Below are positions 17,249-29,000 of a stretch of 64,000 bases of DNA, in pieces. The notes under the pieces are model-generated. The model searched no databases. It had not been told where the DNA came from and was given only the letters and a program-made list of their open reading frames with translations. The position numbers and the translations under genes were made by a program. How positions within the stretch are numbered: the stretch's first letter is position 1; every line of letters starts with the position of its first letter. Origin of the DNA: Clostridium acidisoli DSM 12555 (GTDB taxonomy: Bacteria; Bacillota; Clostridia; Clostridiales; Clostridiaceae); the NCBI RefSeq assembly GCF_900176305.1, contig NZ_FWXH01000014.1, positions 1 through 64,000 of the forward strand, given 5' to 3'.

Positions 17249-17998
17249 ATGGATATAAACAAACAAAGTAATCAAGCAAAAAAAATAACTTCGGTAAATG
17301 ATGATATAGCTTATTCTTCTCTAAGAAAAGATATTATTGAATTAAGATTAAGACCAGGTAACATTGTTAGTATTAAAAATTTATGTGAACATTATCAAAT
17401 TAATCGTTCACCTATGAGAGATGCTCTTTTACGTTTGCAAGAAGAAGGACTTGTTGAACTGCTGCCTCAAAGTGGCACAATGATTTCTAAAATTGATATT
17501 TATCGTGTTAAGAAAGAACGATTTTTAAGAATGTGTGTGGAGAAGAATGTAATTAAACTTTTTGCTGACAATCCCAAAGAACAATTTATTAATTGTCTTA
17601 AAACTTCTGTTGAAAATCAAAAAATGAGTATAAAAAATAAAGATATTAGAAGTTTTCTAGATTTAGATGATGAATTTCACAATGTATTTTATGAGGCAAC
17701 AGGCAATTCATTTTGCGCCAATATTATTTTTAAAGTTTCAACTCATTATAGACGTATGCGTTTATTGATAAATAGTGATATTGAAATTGCTAAAACAGTT
17801 TTAAGTGAACATTGCGAAATGATTAATGCTTTTGAAAATAATGATGCAAGTAAAATTGAAAAATTATTTGATAATCATTTGGATAAGATTGGTTCTCAGC
17901 AATTTATATTTAGTGAAAAATATCCGGATTTATTTATAAACAACGATACATCAAAAGAATATGATTCTTTAAATAATGATTTTTTTCTTACTTTATAG
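17249..17998 (+). CDS. GntR-family regulator, FCD subgroup
   Basis: A 249-residue DNA-binding regulator. The N-terminal winged helix (about 20-85) reads AYSSLRKDIIELRLRPGNIVSIKNLCEHY.. with the recognition-helix segment NRSPMRDALLRLQEEGLVEL. The C-terminal all-helical FCD ligand domain follows, with conserved Asp and His positions near DLDDEFHNVFYEATGN and SEHCEMINAF. It sits between uxuA and uxuB, so it most likely senses a hexuronate intermediate (UxuR/ExuR role) and binds the palindrome at 16101-16128. That regulatory target is an inference. Confidence 0.88.
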   Translation: MDINKQSNQAKKITSVNDDIAYSSLRKDIIELRLRPGNIVSIKNLCEHYQINRSPMRDALLRLQEEGLVELLPQSGTMISKIDIYRVKKERFLRMCVEKNVIKLFADNPKEQFINCLKTSVENQKMSIKNKDIRSFLDLDDEFHNVFYEATGNSFCANIIFKVSTHYRRMRLLINSDIEIAKTVLSEHCEMINAFENNDASKIEKLFDNHLDKIGSQQFIFSEKYPDLFINNDTSKEYDSLNNDFFLTL

Positions 17999-18032
17999 TG
18001 TAAGTTAAAATAATTTTTATGGGGGGATAAAT

Positions 18033-19652
18033 ATGTATTTAAATAACAATGAACTTGACAATATTAAGCAGTGGCAAAGAGCTGAAATCAGTATACCTAA
18101 ATTTAATCGAACTAAAATGATTGAAGCTACAAAAAAAGATCCATTTTGGATTCATTTTGGTGCAGGAAATATATTCAGAGCATTTCCTGCAGCTTTACAA
18201 CAAAAATTATTAGACGATGGGTATTCTAAGAGAGGAATTATTGTAGCTGAAGGATATGACTATGAAATTATAGACAAAATATATAGACCACATGATAATT
18301 TAAGTTTGCTTGTAACACTTAAGTCTGATGGAACTATTGATAAAAAAGTTATAGGCAGTATAGCAGAATCTCTTAAAGTGGATAGTGATAATAAAGCTGA
18401 CTTTTCACGTCTTAAAGAAATTTTTCGTGCAAAAAGTCTTGAAATGGTAAGCTTTACTATAACAGAAAAAGGCTATAGCTTAGTTGATGGAAGTGGCAAA
18501 TTTTTAGCTGATGTTGTAAATGATTTTTCAAATGGTCCTAAAAATTCCAAAAGCTATATTGGTAAAGTTTCCGCACTTTGTTTTGAACGTTACAAGTTTG
18601 GAGCATATCCTGTAGCTATGGTTAGTATGGACAATTGTTCACATAATGGTTCAAAGCTTTATAGTGCTATACATGAGTTTGCTTCAAAATGGTTAGATAA
18701 AGGACTTGTAGATAAAGGATTCCTTGATTATATAGAGAATCCAGAAAAAATTTCTTTTACATGGAGTATGATAGATAAAATTACACCACGTCCTGATGTA
18801 AGTGTTAAAAATATGCTACAAAAGTGTGGATTTAAGGATACAGAAGGCATAATTACTACAAAAAAAACATATATCGCACCCTTTGTTAATTCAGAAGAAT
18901 CACAATATCTTGTTATTGAAAATAATTTTCCAAATGGACGTCCTCAATTGGATAAGACAGGGGTTATTTTTGCACAGCGAGAAATTGTTGATAAAGTTGA
19001 AAAAATGAAAGTATGTACTTGCCTTAACCCATTACATACGGCACTTGCAATATTTGGTTGTCTATTAAAATATAAAAAAATTAGTGACGAAATGAAGGAT
19101 AAGGATCTTGTAAAACTAGTTGAAGAAATTGGATATAAAGAAGGTTTACCTGTTGTTGTAGATCCAGGTATAATTTCTCCAAGAAAGTTTTTAGATGAAG
19201 TTCTTAAGGTGCGTGTTCCAAATCCATTTATGCCGGATACACCACAGCGTATTGCTACCGATACTTCTCAAAAGTTAGCCATACGTTTTGGCGAGACAAT
19301 TAAGGCATATCTTGCAAATGACAAATTAAATATAAAAGATTTGAAATTTATTCCTTTGGTTTTAGCAGCATGGTGTCGTTATTTACTTGGTGTAGATGAT
19401 GACGGTAAAAGTTTTGATATTAGTCCAGATCCAATGCTTGATACTCTTGATTCTCAAATTAAAGATTTAAAGCTTGGTGAAGATTGTGCAGTTCATACTA
19501 TATTACAGCCTATATTATCTGATAGTACTATTTTTGCTGTTGATCTATATAAAGCTGGTTTGGGTGAAGTTGTAGAAAAAGATTTTTCTGAGCTTATGGA
19601 AGGTCCTGGTGCCGTACGTGCAACTTTAAGAAGACATCTTGCTAATAAATAA
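18033..19652 (+). CDS. uxuB: D-mannonate oxidoreductase (fructuronate reductase)
   Basis: A 539-residue NAD-dependent long-chain polyol dehydrogenase that reduces D-fructuronate to D-mannonate, the substrate of UxuA. The N-terminal Rossmann part includes WIHFGAGNIFRAFPAALQQ, and the C-terminal helical domain has the conserved LNPLHTALAIFG stretch that carries catalytic residues. The length fits the family. GGGGGGATAA precedes the ATG. Neighbouring uxuA, gntR and the porter support this assignment over mannitol dehydrogenase. Confidence 0.92.
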   Translation: MYLNNNELDNIKQWQRAEISIPKFNRTKMIEATKKDPFWIHFGAGNIFRAFPAALQQKLLDDGYSKRGIIVAEGYDYEIIDKIYRPHDNLSLLVTLKSDGTIDKKVIGSIAESLKVDSDNKADFSRLKEIFRAKSLEMVSFTITEKGYSLVDGSGKFLADVVNDFSNGPKNSKSYIGKVSALCFERYKFGAYPVAMVSMDNCSHNGSKLYSAIHEFASKWLDKGLVDKGFLDYIENPEKISFTWSMIDKITPRPDVSVKNMLQKCGFKDTEGIITTKKTYIAPFVNSEESQYLVIENNFPNGRPQLDKTGVIFAQREIVDKVEKMKVCTCLNPLHTALAIFGCLLKYKKISDEMKDKDLVKLVEEIGYKEGLPVVVDPGIISPRKFLDEVLKVRVPNPFMPDTPQRIATDTSQKLAIRFGETIKAYLANDKLNIKDLKFIPLVLAAWCRYLLGVDDDGKSFDISPDPMLDTLDSQIKDLKLGEDCAVHTILQPILSDSTIFAVDLYKAGLGEVVEKDFSELMEGPGAVRATLRRHLANK

Positions 19653-19746
19653 ATTAAAAAAGTATTTAGTTTAGAAATAAAATAGTTAAGCAGTAAAGTT
19701 AAGGACATCATTGTATTAGTAAATTAAATTAGGGGGATTAAATGCA

Positions 19747-21141
19747 ATGAAAGATATAAATGATTCAACATCAAATCAAAAGCAACAAAACACATTTTTG
19801 GTAATTGTAGTAACAATTGCAGCTCTTGGAGGTCTCCTTTTTGGTTATGATCAGGGAGTAATATCTGGTGCAATTAACTTTTTACAGGTTAAATTTCATA
19901 TGAGTAATAGTATGGCCGGGTTTGTATCCGGAGCTATACCTCTTGGAGCAATGGTTGGATGTTTTATTGCGGGTTTTTTAAGCGATAAAATTGGGCGTAA
20001 GTTAGTACTATTTATGGCTGGTATATTATTTATTGTAGGAAGCCTTTCCTGTGCATTCGCTGATTTTGTTCCGGTTTTAGTTATCGGAAGACTTATAGGT
20101 GGTCTCGGAGTTGGAATGGCTTCTACCCTAGTGCCTCTATACATTTCTGAAATAGCACCAGAAAGTATACGTGGTAGATTAGTTGGAGCATATCAGCTAG
20201 CTGTTGCCTCTGGAATGTTTATTGTTTATATAGTAAACGCTATCATTGCAAACACACATACGGTTCAATGGAATCAAGCTACTGGATGGCGTTTAATGTT
20301 TGCCGCTGGAGCAATTCCTGGAATTCTATTCTTTGTTCTTTTGTTCTTAGTACCTGAAAGCCCTCGTTATCTTGTGAAAATAGGAAATCAATCATTGGCT
20401 CGTGATGTATTGACAAAAATTGCTGGAGCTAAAGAAGCAGAAGTTGAAGTAAATAGTATAAAAGAATCAATTTCAAAAGACAAAAATGCATCTTTACGTC
20501 TTTTGTTTAGAAAAGGTTTTCGTAGTGCTTTAATAATTGCTTTAGTTCTAGCAATAATGCAGCAATTAACAGGAGTAAGTGCTGTTGCTTATTATGCACC
20601 TCTTATTTTTGAACAGACAGGTATGAGTACAAATGCTGCCCTTGTTGAAACAATTGTGCTTGGTGCTGTTAAAGTAATGTTTGTTTTCGGATTAATGTAT
20701 TTAATAGATCGTGGACGTAAGAGATTATTGCTTTGCGGTTCTGCTGTTATGGGTATATGTCTGTTTGCACTTGGAATAATTTTCACTTCAACCTCATTTA
20801 ATCATGTAGTTGATATAATAATTCTTCTTATGGTTTTAATTCATACAATTGCCTTTGAATTATCATGGGGCGGTGGTGTTTGGGTTGTTATTTCTGAAAT
20901 ATTCCCAACAAGCATACGTGGTCGTGCTACTTCACTTGCTTCAGCTACTCTGTGGCTCGCAACTTATGTTGTAACTCAGTTGTTCCCAATGATGCTTCAT
21001 GGCTTAGGCGGATCTAAGACATTTTCAATTTTTGGCATATGTTGTGTAATTATGTTCATTTTCACCTTAAAATGGCTTCCAGAGACAAAGGGAAAATCAT
21101 TAGAAGAAATACAAGCTTATTGGGCATCCAGTAACAAATAA
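19747..21141 (+). CDS. MFS sugar porter
   Basis: A 464-residue, 12-helix proton-coupled sugar transporter of the sugar porter family (XylE/AraE/IolT type). Diagnostic motifs are all present: GYDQGVISGAINF in helix 1, DKIGRK between helices 2 and 3, PESPRYL after helix 6, QQLTGVSAVAYYAP in helix 7 and PETKGKSLEEIQ at the end. It is the last gene of the uxu operon, so the substrate may be a hexuronate such as glucuronate or galacturonate, although most uronate carriers belong to other MFS families. The start at 19747 has GGGGG about 11 bases upstream. Confidence 0.9.
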   Translation: MKDINDSTSNQKQQNTFLVIVVTIAALGGLLFGYDQGVISGAINFLQVKFHMSNSMAGFVSGAIPLGAMVGCFIAGFLSDKIGRKLVLFMAGILFIVGSLSCAFADFVPVLVIGRLIGGLGVGMASTLVPLYISEIAPESIRGRLVGAYQLAVASGMFIVYIVNAIIANTHTVQWNQATGWRLMFAAGAIPGILFFVLLFLVPESPRYLVKIGNQSLARDVLTKIAGAKEAEVEVNSIKESISKDKNASLRLLFRKGFRSALIIALVLAIMQQLTGVSAVAYYAPLIFEQTGMSTNAALVETIVLGAVKVMFVFGLMYLIDRGRKRLLLCGSAVMGICLFALGIIFTSTSFNHVVDIIILLMVLIHTIAFELSWGGGVWVVISEIFPTSIRGRATSLASATLWLATYVVTQLFPMMLHGLGGSKTFSIFGICCVIMFIFTLKWLPETKGKSLEEIQAYWASSNK

Positions 21142-21172
21142 CAATTTTAAAAGTGATACGTTATTTTCATAA

Positions 21173-21201
21173 TTGACATATTACACTATTTTTTCTAATA
21201 A
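21173..21201 (+). promoter_or_regulatory. Promoter of the 493-aa protein gene
   Basis: TTGACA (21173-21178), a 17-bp spacer and TAATAA (21196-21201). Further down, 21235-21246 repeats the 12-base sequence TAATATACTAAT that forms one arm of the uxu operator; this may be chance in A/T-rich DNA. Confidence 0.55.
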
Positions 21202-21264
21202 CACTATAAAATTGAATATTATATACGATAATATACTAATTAAAATCATTCTGGAGGTAATAGT

Positions 21265-22746
21265 ATGTCAATTAATTCTATTGGGTCATCAACAGTATAT
21301 TCGAATAATAATATAACTGTTAAGCAACCACCTGATAATTCTTGTGAATATTCTAAAGGACCTATTGGATGTCTACACATTGATTCAGCAACAGGAAAAC
21401 TCACTGAGGTTGTAGCGGGGGAAGACACAATACAAGCAGCTAATTTTGATAAAAGCAAAATTTACGTGGAAGATGCTCTAGTTCGATATGATTATAATAC
21501 TGGAGAAAATGAATTTGTTACTTATAATAGCAAGGGACAAATGAATGCTCCTAGCTCCAGAGCAGATACCTACTCTGACGTTTTCTCTTTAAGTAATAGA
21601 GGAGAAACTTCTCAGCAAAAGATTTTAGATGATCTGGACACTTCTTTTTCTGCATATAGACCAATGAGCAATAATATTCCGCAAAAGAAAGAAACATTAG
21701 CTGAGTACGATGAAGCGTCTGATAAAATACAAGCTGAAAATCAAAAAATGCAAAGTCAATATGAGGCAGTATTACATCAATACGATAGCTACTTAACACC
21801 AATTGCAGATTCAACGAATACTTATCTTTTAGAACTTCAAAATCAGAACATTCATAGTGCAGCTAACAATTTAACAGATGTGCCTACAGGCGATGGGAAC
21901 TATCTTGCAGAATCCATAGTAGCCTATGATAAGGCAAAGACAGAGATTCAAGATACCTATTCTAGTGATAATATAGCAAAACGAGCAGAAGAACAAGGAA
22001 TTAGTGATGTAGATGGCTACACTAAACAGCAGCAAACTCAGGAGAAAGCAGAATTGCAAAACCTTAATCAATACTATTCTAAAGATACAGGTGAAAACAT
22101 TGATGCACAAGCTAATAATCTAAATGCATTTTTTAATGGTGCCAAATCCATTAATGATCCCAATGAAACGTCCATTAGTAATTCACTTGTAGATATGGAA
22201 AAACAGCTTTTCTCTGTATATAGTCAGTTTAAACAAGATAATAATATTGACTATTCTAATGAAAGTGTAGAGGATATTGCAAAGAAATTTGAGGACTATA
22301 GTCAAGATAAGGTAACAGTAGCAGCAGATATTTCTGGAACAAGCTTCACCTATAAGGATATAGTTTCTGCTGGACAGGTTCTTAATGACGCATTTGCGGT
22401 TTCCAATACAAGCAATACAGTTGATGCTTATAAGGCAGCACTAGGAAATTCAAAAGTCTCTTATGTTGCTGTGCATGACATGACAAATTCTGCTGGAGCA
22501 CTTCTATTACAAGCATATAACAAGCATATTTATAATCAAGAAAGCAGTGCAAACAAGGACATAGATACAGAGTATTCTAATGAAGCATATAAACAGCTTA
22601 AAAACTTAGATATTTCTGGTGCTAGTGCATTTCAAAATAGCTTTGATAGCATTCTACAAAAATATTTTGAAAATGGTCATGATAATAGTTATGTAGCAGA
22701 GCTCCAAAGTTCATTTGCTGTCTTTGCAAAACAATTTTTTAGCTAA
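21265..22746 (+). CDS. Uncharacterised 493-aa helical protein
   Basis: I do not recognise this protein. It starts at an ATG behind CTGGAGG and has no signal peptide or transmembrane segment. The first 110 residues look like short beta segments (GPIGCLHIDSATGKLTEVV, KIYVEDALVRYDYNTGENEFV). The rest is polar, Gln/Asn/Ser-rich and mainly helical, with coiled-coil-like stretches near 155-190 and 245-275. It lies between the uxu operon and the giant RHS toxin and is closed off by a very strong hairpin, so it is a single-gene unit. A role as a secreted or surface-associated effector is possible, but no LXG or WXG signature is seen. Confidence 0.7.
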   Translation: MSINSIGSSTVYSNNNITVKQPPDNSCEYSKGPIGCLHIDSATGKLTEVVAGEDTIQAANFDKSKIYVEDALVRYDYNTGENEFVTYNSKGQMNAPSSRADTYSDVFSLSNRGETSQQKILDDLDTSFSAYRPMSNNIPQKKETLAEYDEASDKIQAENQKMQSQYEAVLHQYDSYLTPIADSTNTYLLELQNQNIHSAANNLTDVPTGDGNYLAESIVAYDKAKTEIQDTYSSDNIAKRAEEQGISDVDGYTKQQQTQEKAELQNLNQYYSKDTGENIDAQANNLNAFFNGAKSINDPNETSISNSLVDMEKQLFSVYSQFKQDNNIDYSNESVEDIAKKFEDYSQDKVTVAADISGTSFTYKDIVSAGQVLNDAFAVSNTSNTVDAYKAALGNSKVSYVAVHDMTNSAGALLLQAYNKHIYNQESSANKDIDTEYSNEAYKQLKNLDISGASAFQNSFDSILQKYFENGHDNSYVAELQSSFAVFAKQFFS

Positions 22747-22768
22747 GTCCTATTATAGACATGTAAAA

Positions 22769-22825
22769 AACAATAGAAGTTAACGGCAGAAGAGCAACCC
22801 TCTTCTGCCGTTAACTTCTATTGTT
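22769..22825 (+). terminator. 26-bp perfect hairpin terminator
   Basis: A perfect 26-bp stem (22769-22794 with 22800-22825) and a CAACC loop. It lacks a long T run but is the strongest inverted repeat in the region. It separates the 493-aa gene from the RHS gene. Confidence 0.7.
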
Positions 22826-22889
22826 AGTGCAAAGATAAAAGTCTTAAGTATGACATCGCTTTTAATAAATGTCCATGGATGGTGTGATT

Positions 22890-22961
22890 ATGGATTTAGC
22901 TAAGTATAGAATAGAAAAAGCTCATGATGATTTTTATTTTTTGCAACATACTAATACATAA
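22890..22961 (+). pseudogene. Possible N-terminal remnant of a HEPN-type protein
   Basis: A 23-codon frame reads MDLAKYRIEKAHDDFYFLQH and stops after TNT. The start strongly resembles the MDLSKYRLEKAKEDL opening of short HEPN-domain proteins that pair with nucleotidyltransferases, but nothing of the rest of the domain follows. It is probably a decayed fragment. Confidence 0.35.
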
Positions 22962-23004
22962 AATTAATAAAAAATATGGATGCGGGACAAATATTTGCTA
23001 ATTT

Positions 23005-23078
23005 CGACATTCACATTATGATATAATCCCCTATATGTTCATAAAATATAGATATTTTATGAATAAAGGGGAATTTTT
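23005..23078 (+). promoter_or_regulatory. RHS toxin gene promoter and leader hairpin
   Basis: An extended -10 element TGaTATAAT is at 23019-23027. The leader then contains the hairpin TTCATAAAATAT-AG-ATATTTTATGAA just before the AAAGGGG ribosome-binding site, which could influence translation. Confidence 0.5.
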
Positions 23079-26000
23079 ATGTTGAGAATAAAAAAAATTA
23101 TTTCGGCAAGCCTGATTGTTTTTTTAATAACATCAGTATTACCAATTACGGTGAATGCAGAACAAGCGGGTGCTAATAATGTAAGTACTCGAAAAATTCA
23201 AACAAAAAAAATCAAGAAGAAAAAAGTAGGTAAAATTACAAAAGAATTAACAGATCAAAGAACTAAAAATAGTAAAAAATATGAAAAAGATGATGGAAGT
23301 TATGAAGTAGCAGAATATAAAACACCAATTCATTATCTAGATAATGGGAAATGGAAGGATATTGATAACAGTTTAGAAGATTCTAAGGACAATGGTTATT
23401 TAGAGAATAAACAAAATGATTTTAAAATTGAAATAGCTAAGAATTCGGCTACGAAAAAGCTTGTAGACCTTAAAAAGGATAAGTATGAAATTTCATGGAA
23501 TTTGGAAGATGCCAAGGGAGCACAAGGGAACATTGTTGCAACAAATGATAATGAATTAAATAAGGACATAAATAAAAGTGCAGATGATGAAATAAAAAAG
23601 GATGCGGATTTGTCAGTTGAGAGTTCAACTGATAAGCAGGCGGCAAAGGATACTTTAGTTAGTAATGAAAAGGTGAAAACTTTAAAAAATTTAACTTCAA
23701 CTATTAATTTTTCAAACATATTCTCAAACACTGATTTACAGTATGTATTGAATGGTAGTGATGTGAAAGAAAATATTGTAATAAACAAAGCTAGTGATAA
23801 CACGGAGTACAAATTTAATTTAAATTTAAAAAATGTTACACCAGTTTTACAGCAAGATAAGTCAATAATATTTTATGACTCAAATGATAAAACAAAACAG
23901 GTATTTAAGATAGCAGCACCTATTATGTATGATAAATCAGGTGAAGGTAGTAATAGTATAGATGTTAGTATTAATGAAGCAAAAGATGGATATGTATTAA
24001 CATTAACACCGAATAAGGATTGGTTAAATAGTAATGATAGGGTGTATCCTGTAACTGTAGATCCATCTATGACTACATCTTTAGACAGAACAAATATTCA
24101 TGATAATTTTGTGTGCTCAAATGATCCAAGCAATAAAGCACAAAATCAATATGTAAGAGTTGGACAAACACCAGTTGTAGGAACAACAAGAACTTATATT
24201 AAATTTGATTTACCACAACTTTCAACTGGAGATATGATAACTAGTGCAGACTTAAACTTACAATTATGTTCAGGGGTAAGTAAAATTTCTAACAATCAAG
24301 TAAATGTACATAAAATAAATCAAGATTTTAATCCAGATACTATTTCATGGGGAACACAGCCGAGCTATGATTCTAATGTTGAAGCACTTAGCAATATAAG
24401 TTCAAACCAAGATCAGTGGGTTAATTGGGATATCACTAGTATTGCCAAGCAATGGTTTACTCAGGGAAATAATTATGGCTTAATGCTAGAGGAAGATAAT
24501 GGTGGGAATTATAGTGCTTTTTGGTCATCTGACATATATTCAACCTATGCTTCGGCAAGACCACAAGTTACTTTTAATTATATAAATAATAGCGGTATAG
24601 AAGATTATTGGACTTATCACTCACAAGACGTGGGAAGAGCGGGAACTTCCTACTTAAATGATTATAATGGAAATTTAATATTTACACATAGTGATATAGA
24701 CATGAATGGCAGTAAAATGCCGGTGGCTATTAATCATGTGTTTAATAGCAATGATAAAAACTCAGACATTGGAACAGGAAACGGCTGGAGACTAAATATA
24801 AATCAAAGGTTAGAGTTACAAGCCATAAGTGGAACAAACTATTATAAATATACAGATGAAGACGGAACAAGACATTATTTTAAAGATACGGGTTCCTCCC
24901 AATTAAGTGATGAATTAAATCTAGGTTTAACGCTTACCAAAGAGACTGATGGAACACTATCTATAAAGGATAAAAAGGATAACAAAATAGACTTTAATGC
25001 AGCTAACTGCGATTTAAACTATATCAAAGATGCAAATGGAAACACTATGACATTTGCCTATGGAGGCGGAAATTTTAATGGTGTTAGAAATCTTACCAAG
25101 GTTACAGATGGGGCAGGAAGGGTAGTAACATTAAATTATACAGGCAGTTTGCTTACATCAATTGTGGATACTGCCAATAGAAGCACCTACTATAATTATG
25201 ACGGAAGTGGGAATTTAACATCAATAACATATCCAGATAATAAAACATCCACATACAGCTATGATGGAAATCATAATTTAATGAGTGCTACAAATTATGA
25301 TGGATATAAAATATCCTATCAATATTATGGAATAGCACCATATAGAGTTAGTGATGTATTAGAATCAAATACAAATGGTACTTTAGGAGACGAATTAGGT
25401 GTTTCATATGGAAATAATAGCACTACCTTTACAGATGTAAAAGGAAGAAAAAATGTTTACCAATTTGATAACAGTGGAAAGACCATATCAGTAAAAGATA
25501 CAGATGGAAGTGCTAAGTATTATCAATATGGTGATACTGCTAATGCTACAAAATTAACATCAGAATCAAAACTAGAAAAGACAGTAGTAAATTTATTAAC
25601 TAATCATGAACTGGAAAACACAGATTCTTGGGGATCTAGCAGTGATGGTGGCAATGGCACAGGAGGTTTTAGTATAGAGGCAAGTTATCTTGGAAATCAA
25701 AGTATAAAGATAACTAAGACAGATAATGTAAGCAGACAATATATGGATCAGTGGCTAACCTTACAAAAAGGAAAAACGTACACATTTTCAGCGTATGTAA
25801 AAACTAATAATGTATCAAATAGTAATGGGCAAGGCGCTACTATAGGTGTATATTTTAAAAATAACGCAGGTGCATTTCAATGTAAAGAGACAAAGGCAAT
25901 AAATGGAACAAAAGATTGGCAAAGGCTTCAAGATACATTTACAGTTCCAAGTGATGCAACAGATGGTGGTGTATGTATAAGAGTAAATTTGCTACAGGAA

Positions 26001-29000
26001 ACAGGTACAGCATATTTTGATAGCATGCAATTAGAAGAAGGAAATATTGCCAATAGATACAACCTGATAGATAATGGAGATCTTACAGGAGCATCAGGTA
26101 CACCAAATAAATGGGCTTCAAGTGGAATAAGCGGTTCTGATGGATTAGTTATCACAGGTGATTCAGATCATCCAAGTAACTTAGATAATAGTGTATATCG
26201 AGTTAATGGTGTTTATGGAGTAGAGAAGAGATTATGGCAATCAGTAAATGTACAAGGAAAAGCAGGAGATGTTTATTCATTAGGTGCATGGGGAAAGGCA
26301 TATTCTGTGCCAAGTGGAACTTTTCAGATTCAAGCAGCATTTATAAATTCCAGTGGAGCACAATGGGTAACTTTTGATTTTAATAAAGCATCAAATGATT
26401 GGCAGTATGTTTCAGGCGAATGTATAGCTAACTCGGATTATTCAAGAATAGATGTATATTATCTTTACAAAGACAATGCAAACACAGCATATTTTGATGG
26501 AGCACAATTATATAGAGAGGAGTTTGGGGGTAGTTATCAATATGATTCTAAGGGAAATGTTCAATCTACGGCAAGCATTGCAAATCAAAACTCAAATTTT
26601 CAATATAACTCAAATAATGATTTGATTCAATCAGTAGACCCTAAAGGTAATTCTTTTAACTATACATATGATGATAAGCATAATTTAACCGCAGCGACTT
26701 CATCAGAAAATATTAATTATGGATTTACATATGATAGTTATGGAAATCCTATAACAGCTAAGGTAGGAGATGATTCCAGTTATATAAAATCAAGTTCTAC
26801 TTATACTCAAAGTGGTGACTATATAAAATCACTTACAGATAGTTTAGGTAATACCGTAAATTATAATTATGATGAAACAAAGGGCTTATTAGGTAGTGTT
26901 ACAGATGCTAAGGGGAGTACAACAAATAACAGCTACGATAATATGGATAGATTGACTGGTACTAATAAAACTGTAAATGGACAACAGGTAAGCAATAACT
27001 ATAGTTATCAAAATGACAAGATAAGTCAAATTACTCATAATGGTTTTAACTATAATTTTGCATATGATTCATTAGGGAATAATACTACCGTGGCTGTAGG
27101 AAATCAGAATTTGATTACCAACACTTATGAACCAAGGACAAGTATACTCCAGCAATCAACTTATGGAAATGGACAAGTGGTAAGCAATAACTATGATAAT
27201 TTAGATAGGGTTACGGCAAAGAATTTTAATGGTAAAACAAGATATACTTATCAATATGATGGAAGTGGGAATTTAGGATATCAGCAGGATATATTGAATG
27301 GTGTAAATTATAATTATATTTATGATAGTTCAAATAGACTTACTAGTGCAGTGGATTCTAATGGAAATTTCTTGAATTATCAATATGACTTAAACAATAA
27401 TGTAAGTAGTGTTATTGATAATGTAAGTAATAAGGGATACATAACAAGTTATGGATATGATAAGGATAATAAGCAAACACAAGTAAGCTATACAAGATCT
27501 AATAGTAATTCAGAATTATTTCCGCTAAATGGAACAGAGTACGGAACTAATGGAACTAGGCCAATGGGATCTAATATAAATACATCAGTGACAGGAACAG
27601 CAACAATTAAAAATGTAACATCAGAAGGCTATGATGTAGTAGCAACAGTAACATCAGCACAAGGTGGGATAAAGCAAGTAGTATTCCCGACATGGACAAA
27701 CAATAATGGACAAGATGACTTAATATGGGAAAATCCAACGAATGTATCTGAAAACACTTATGCATATCATGTAAATAGAAGTGATCATAAGAATGAGTAT
27801 GGAGCTTATACTACACACGTATATATATATGATAATGCTGGAAATGTTAAAGTAATACCATTAAGCACTACATTAGCAAGTACAGCAACTAATATAACAG
27901 CAGTAATAAAAAATGTTGATTGCAATGGTTATGATGTAGTAGCAACAGTAACATCAGCGCAAGGTGGGATAAAACAAGTAGTATTCCCAACATGGACAAG
28001 TAATAATGGACAAGATGACTTGATATGGGGAAATCCAACCAGTGTATCTGGAAACACTTATACTTATCATGTAAATAGAAGTGATCATAAAAATGAATAT
28101 GGAGCCTATATTACACATGTATATTTACATGATAATTCTGGTAATTGCATTGTAGTTCCAACTGGAGTAACTCTAAATAGCACTAACTTGGGAATTACTG
28201 CAAACATAACAAATGTAACTGCTAATGGTTATGATGTAGTAGCAACGGTAACACCAGATGCAAATGGAATAAACAGAGTAGTCTTTCCAACATGGACAAG
28301 TAATAAATGGCAAGATGACTTGATATGGGGAAATCCAACAAGTGTATCTGGTGATACTTATACATATCATGTAAATAGAAGTGATCATAAAAATGAATAT
28401 GGAGCTTATAACACACATGCTTATGTATATGACAATTCAGGAAACTGTGTTGTAGCAGGAACAGCTACAACTTTATATGCACCAGTAGATGGAATAGATA
28501 TGACAAATGATTCCGGAAAGACTGTGATGCTTGCAGATGGTGTTGGAACTGCGGTGTACAGCCTAGGAATAAATAAAAATGCAGGAACATTGAGTACTAG
28601 GTTTAAGACTAATGTAACAGGAGCAATGAGATTTGTAATGGCAGCTCAAGGGAAAAATGACGAAGGCCTGTATTTGTACTTAGGAACAGATGATAAATTG
28701 AAAATAGCAGTAAGAAACAATGCTGGAAATATGGTTGATGTAGCAAGTACAAGTGACGTAATAAGTGCAAATCAGTGGTACTTCACAGCAGTAAACTGGC
28801 AGGTGCAGAACGGAACATTAAATGTTACACTGTATTTAAACGATAAAAGTTATACGGGAAGTACAACAGATTTTAAGGACTTTAGTGGAGCAAATGTGAG
28901 TTTAGGAGCATCAGAAACAGGAAATCTCCCACTAAAAGGAGAAATGGAACAATTTTCATATTCTGGCTCAACAATGAGCAGTACTGACATACAAAATGTG

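Noticed and set aside
21235-21246. Second full uxu operator
   Set aside because: Only one arm of the palindrome is matched, in very A/T-rich DNA; kept only as a remark.
21265-22746. LXG/WXG type VII effector
   Set aside because: No LXG motif, no WXG partner gene and no type VII secretion genes nearby.
27595-28480. Regular DNA repeats as a CRISPR array
   Set aside because: Units are about 300 bases, in frame and coding for a protein module; there are no spacers or cas genes.
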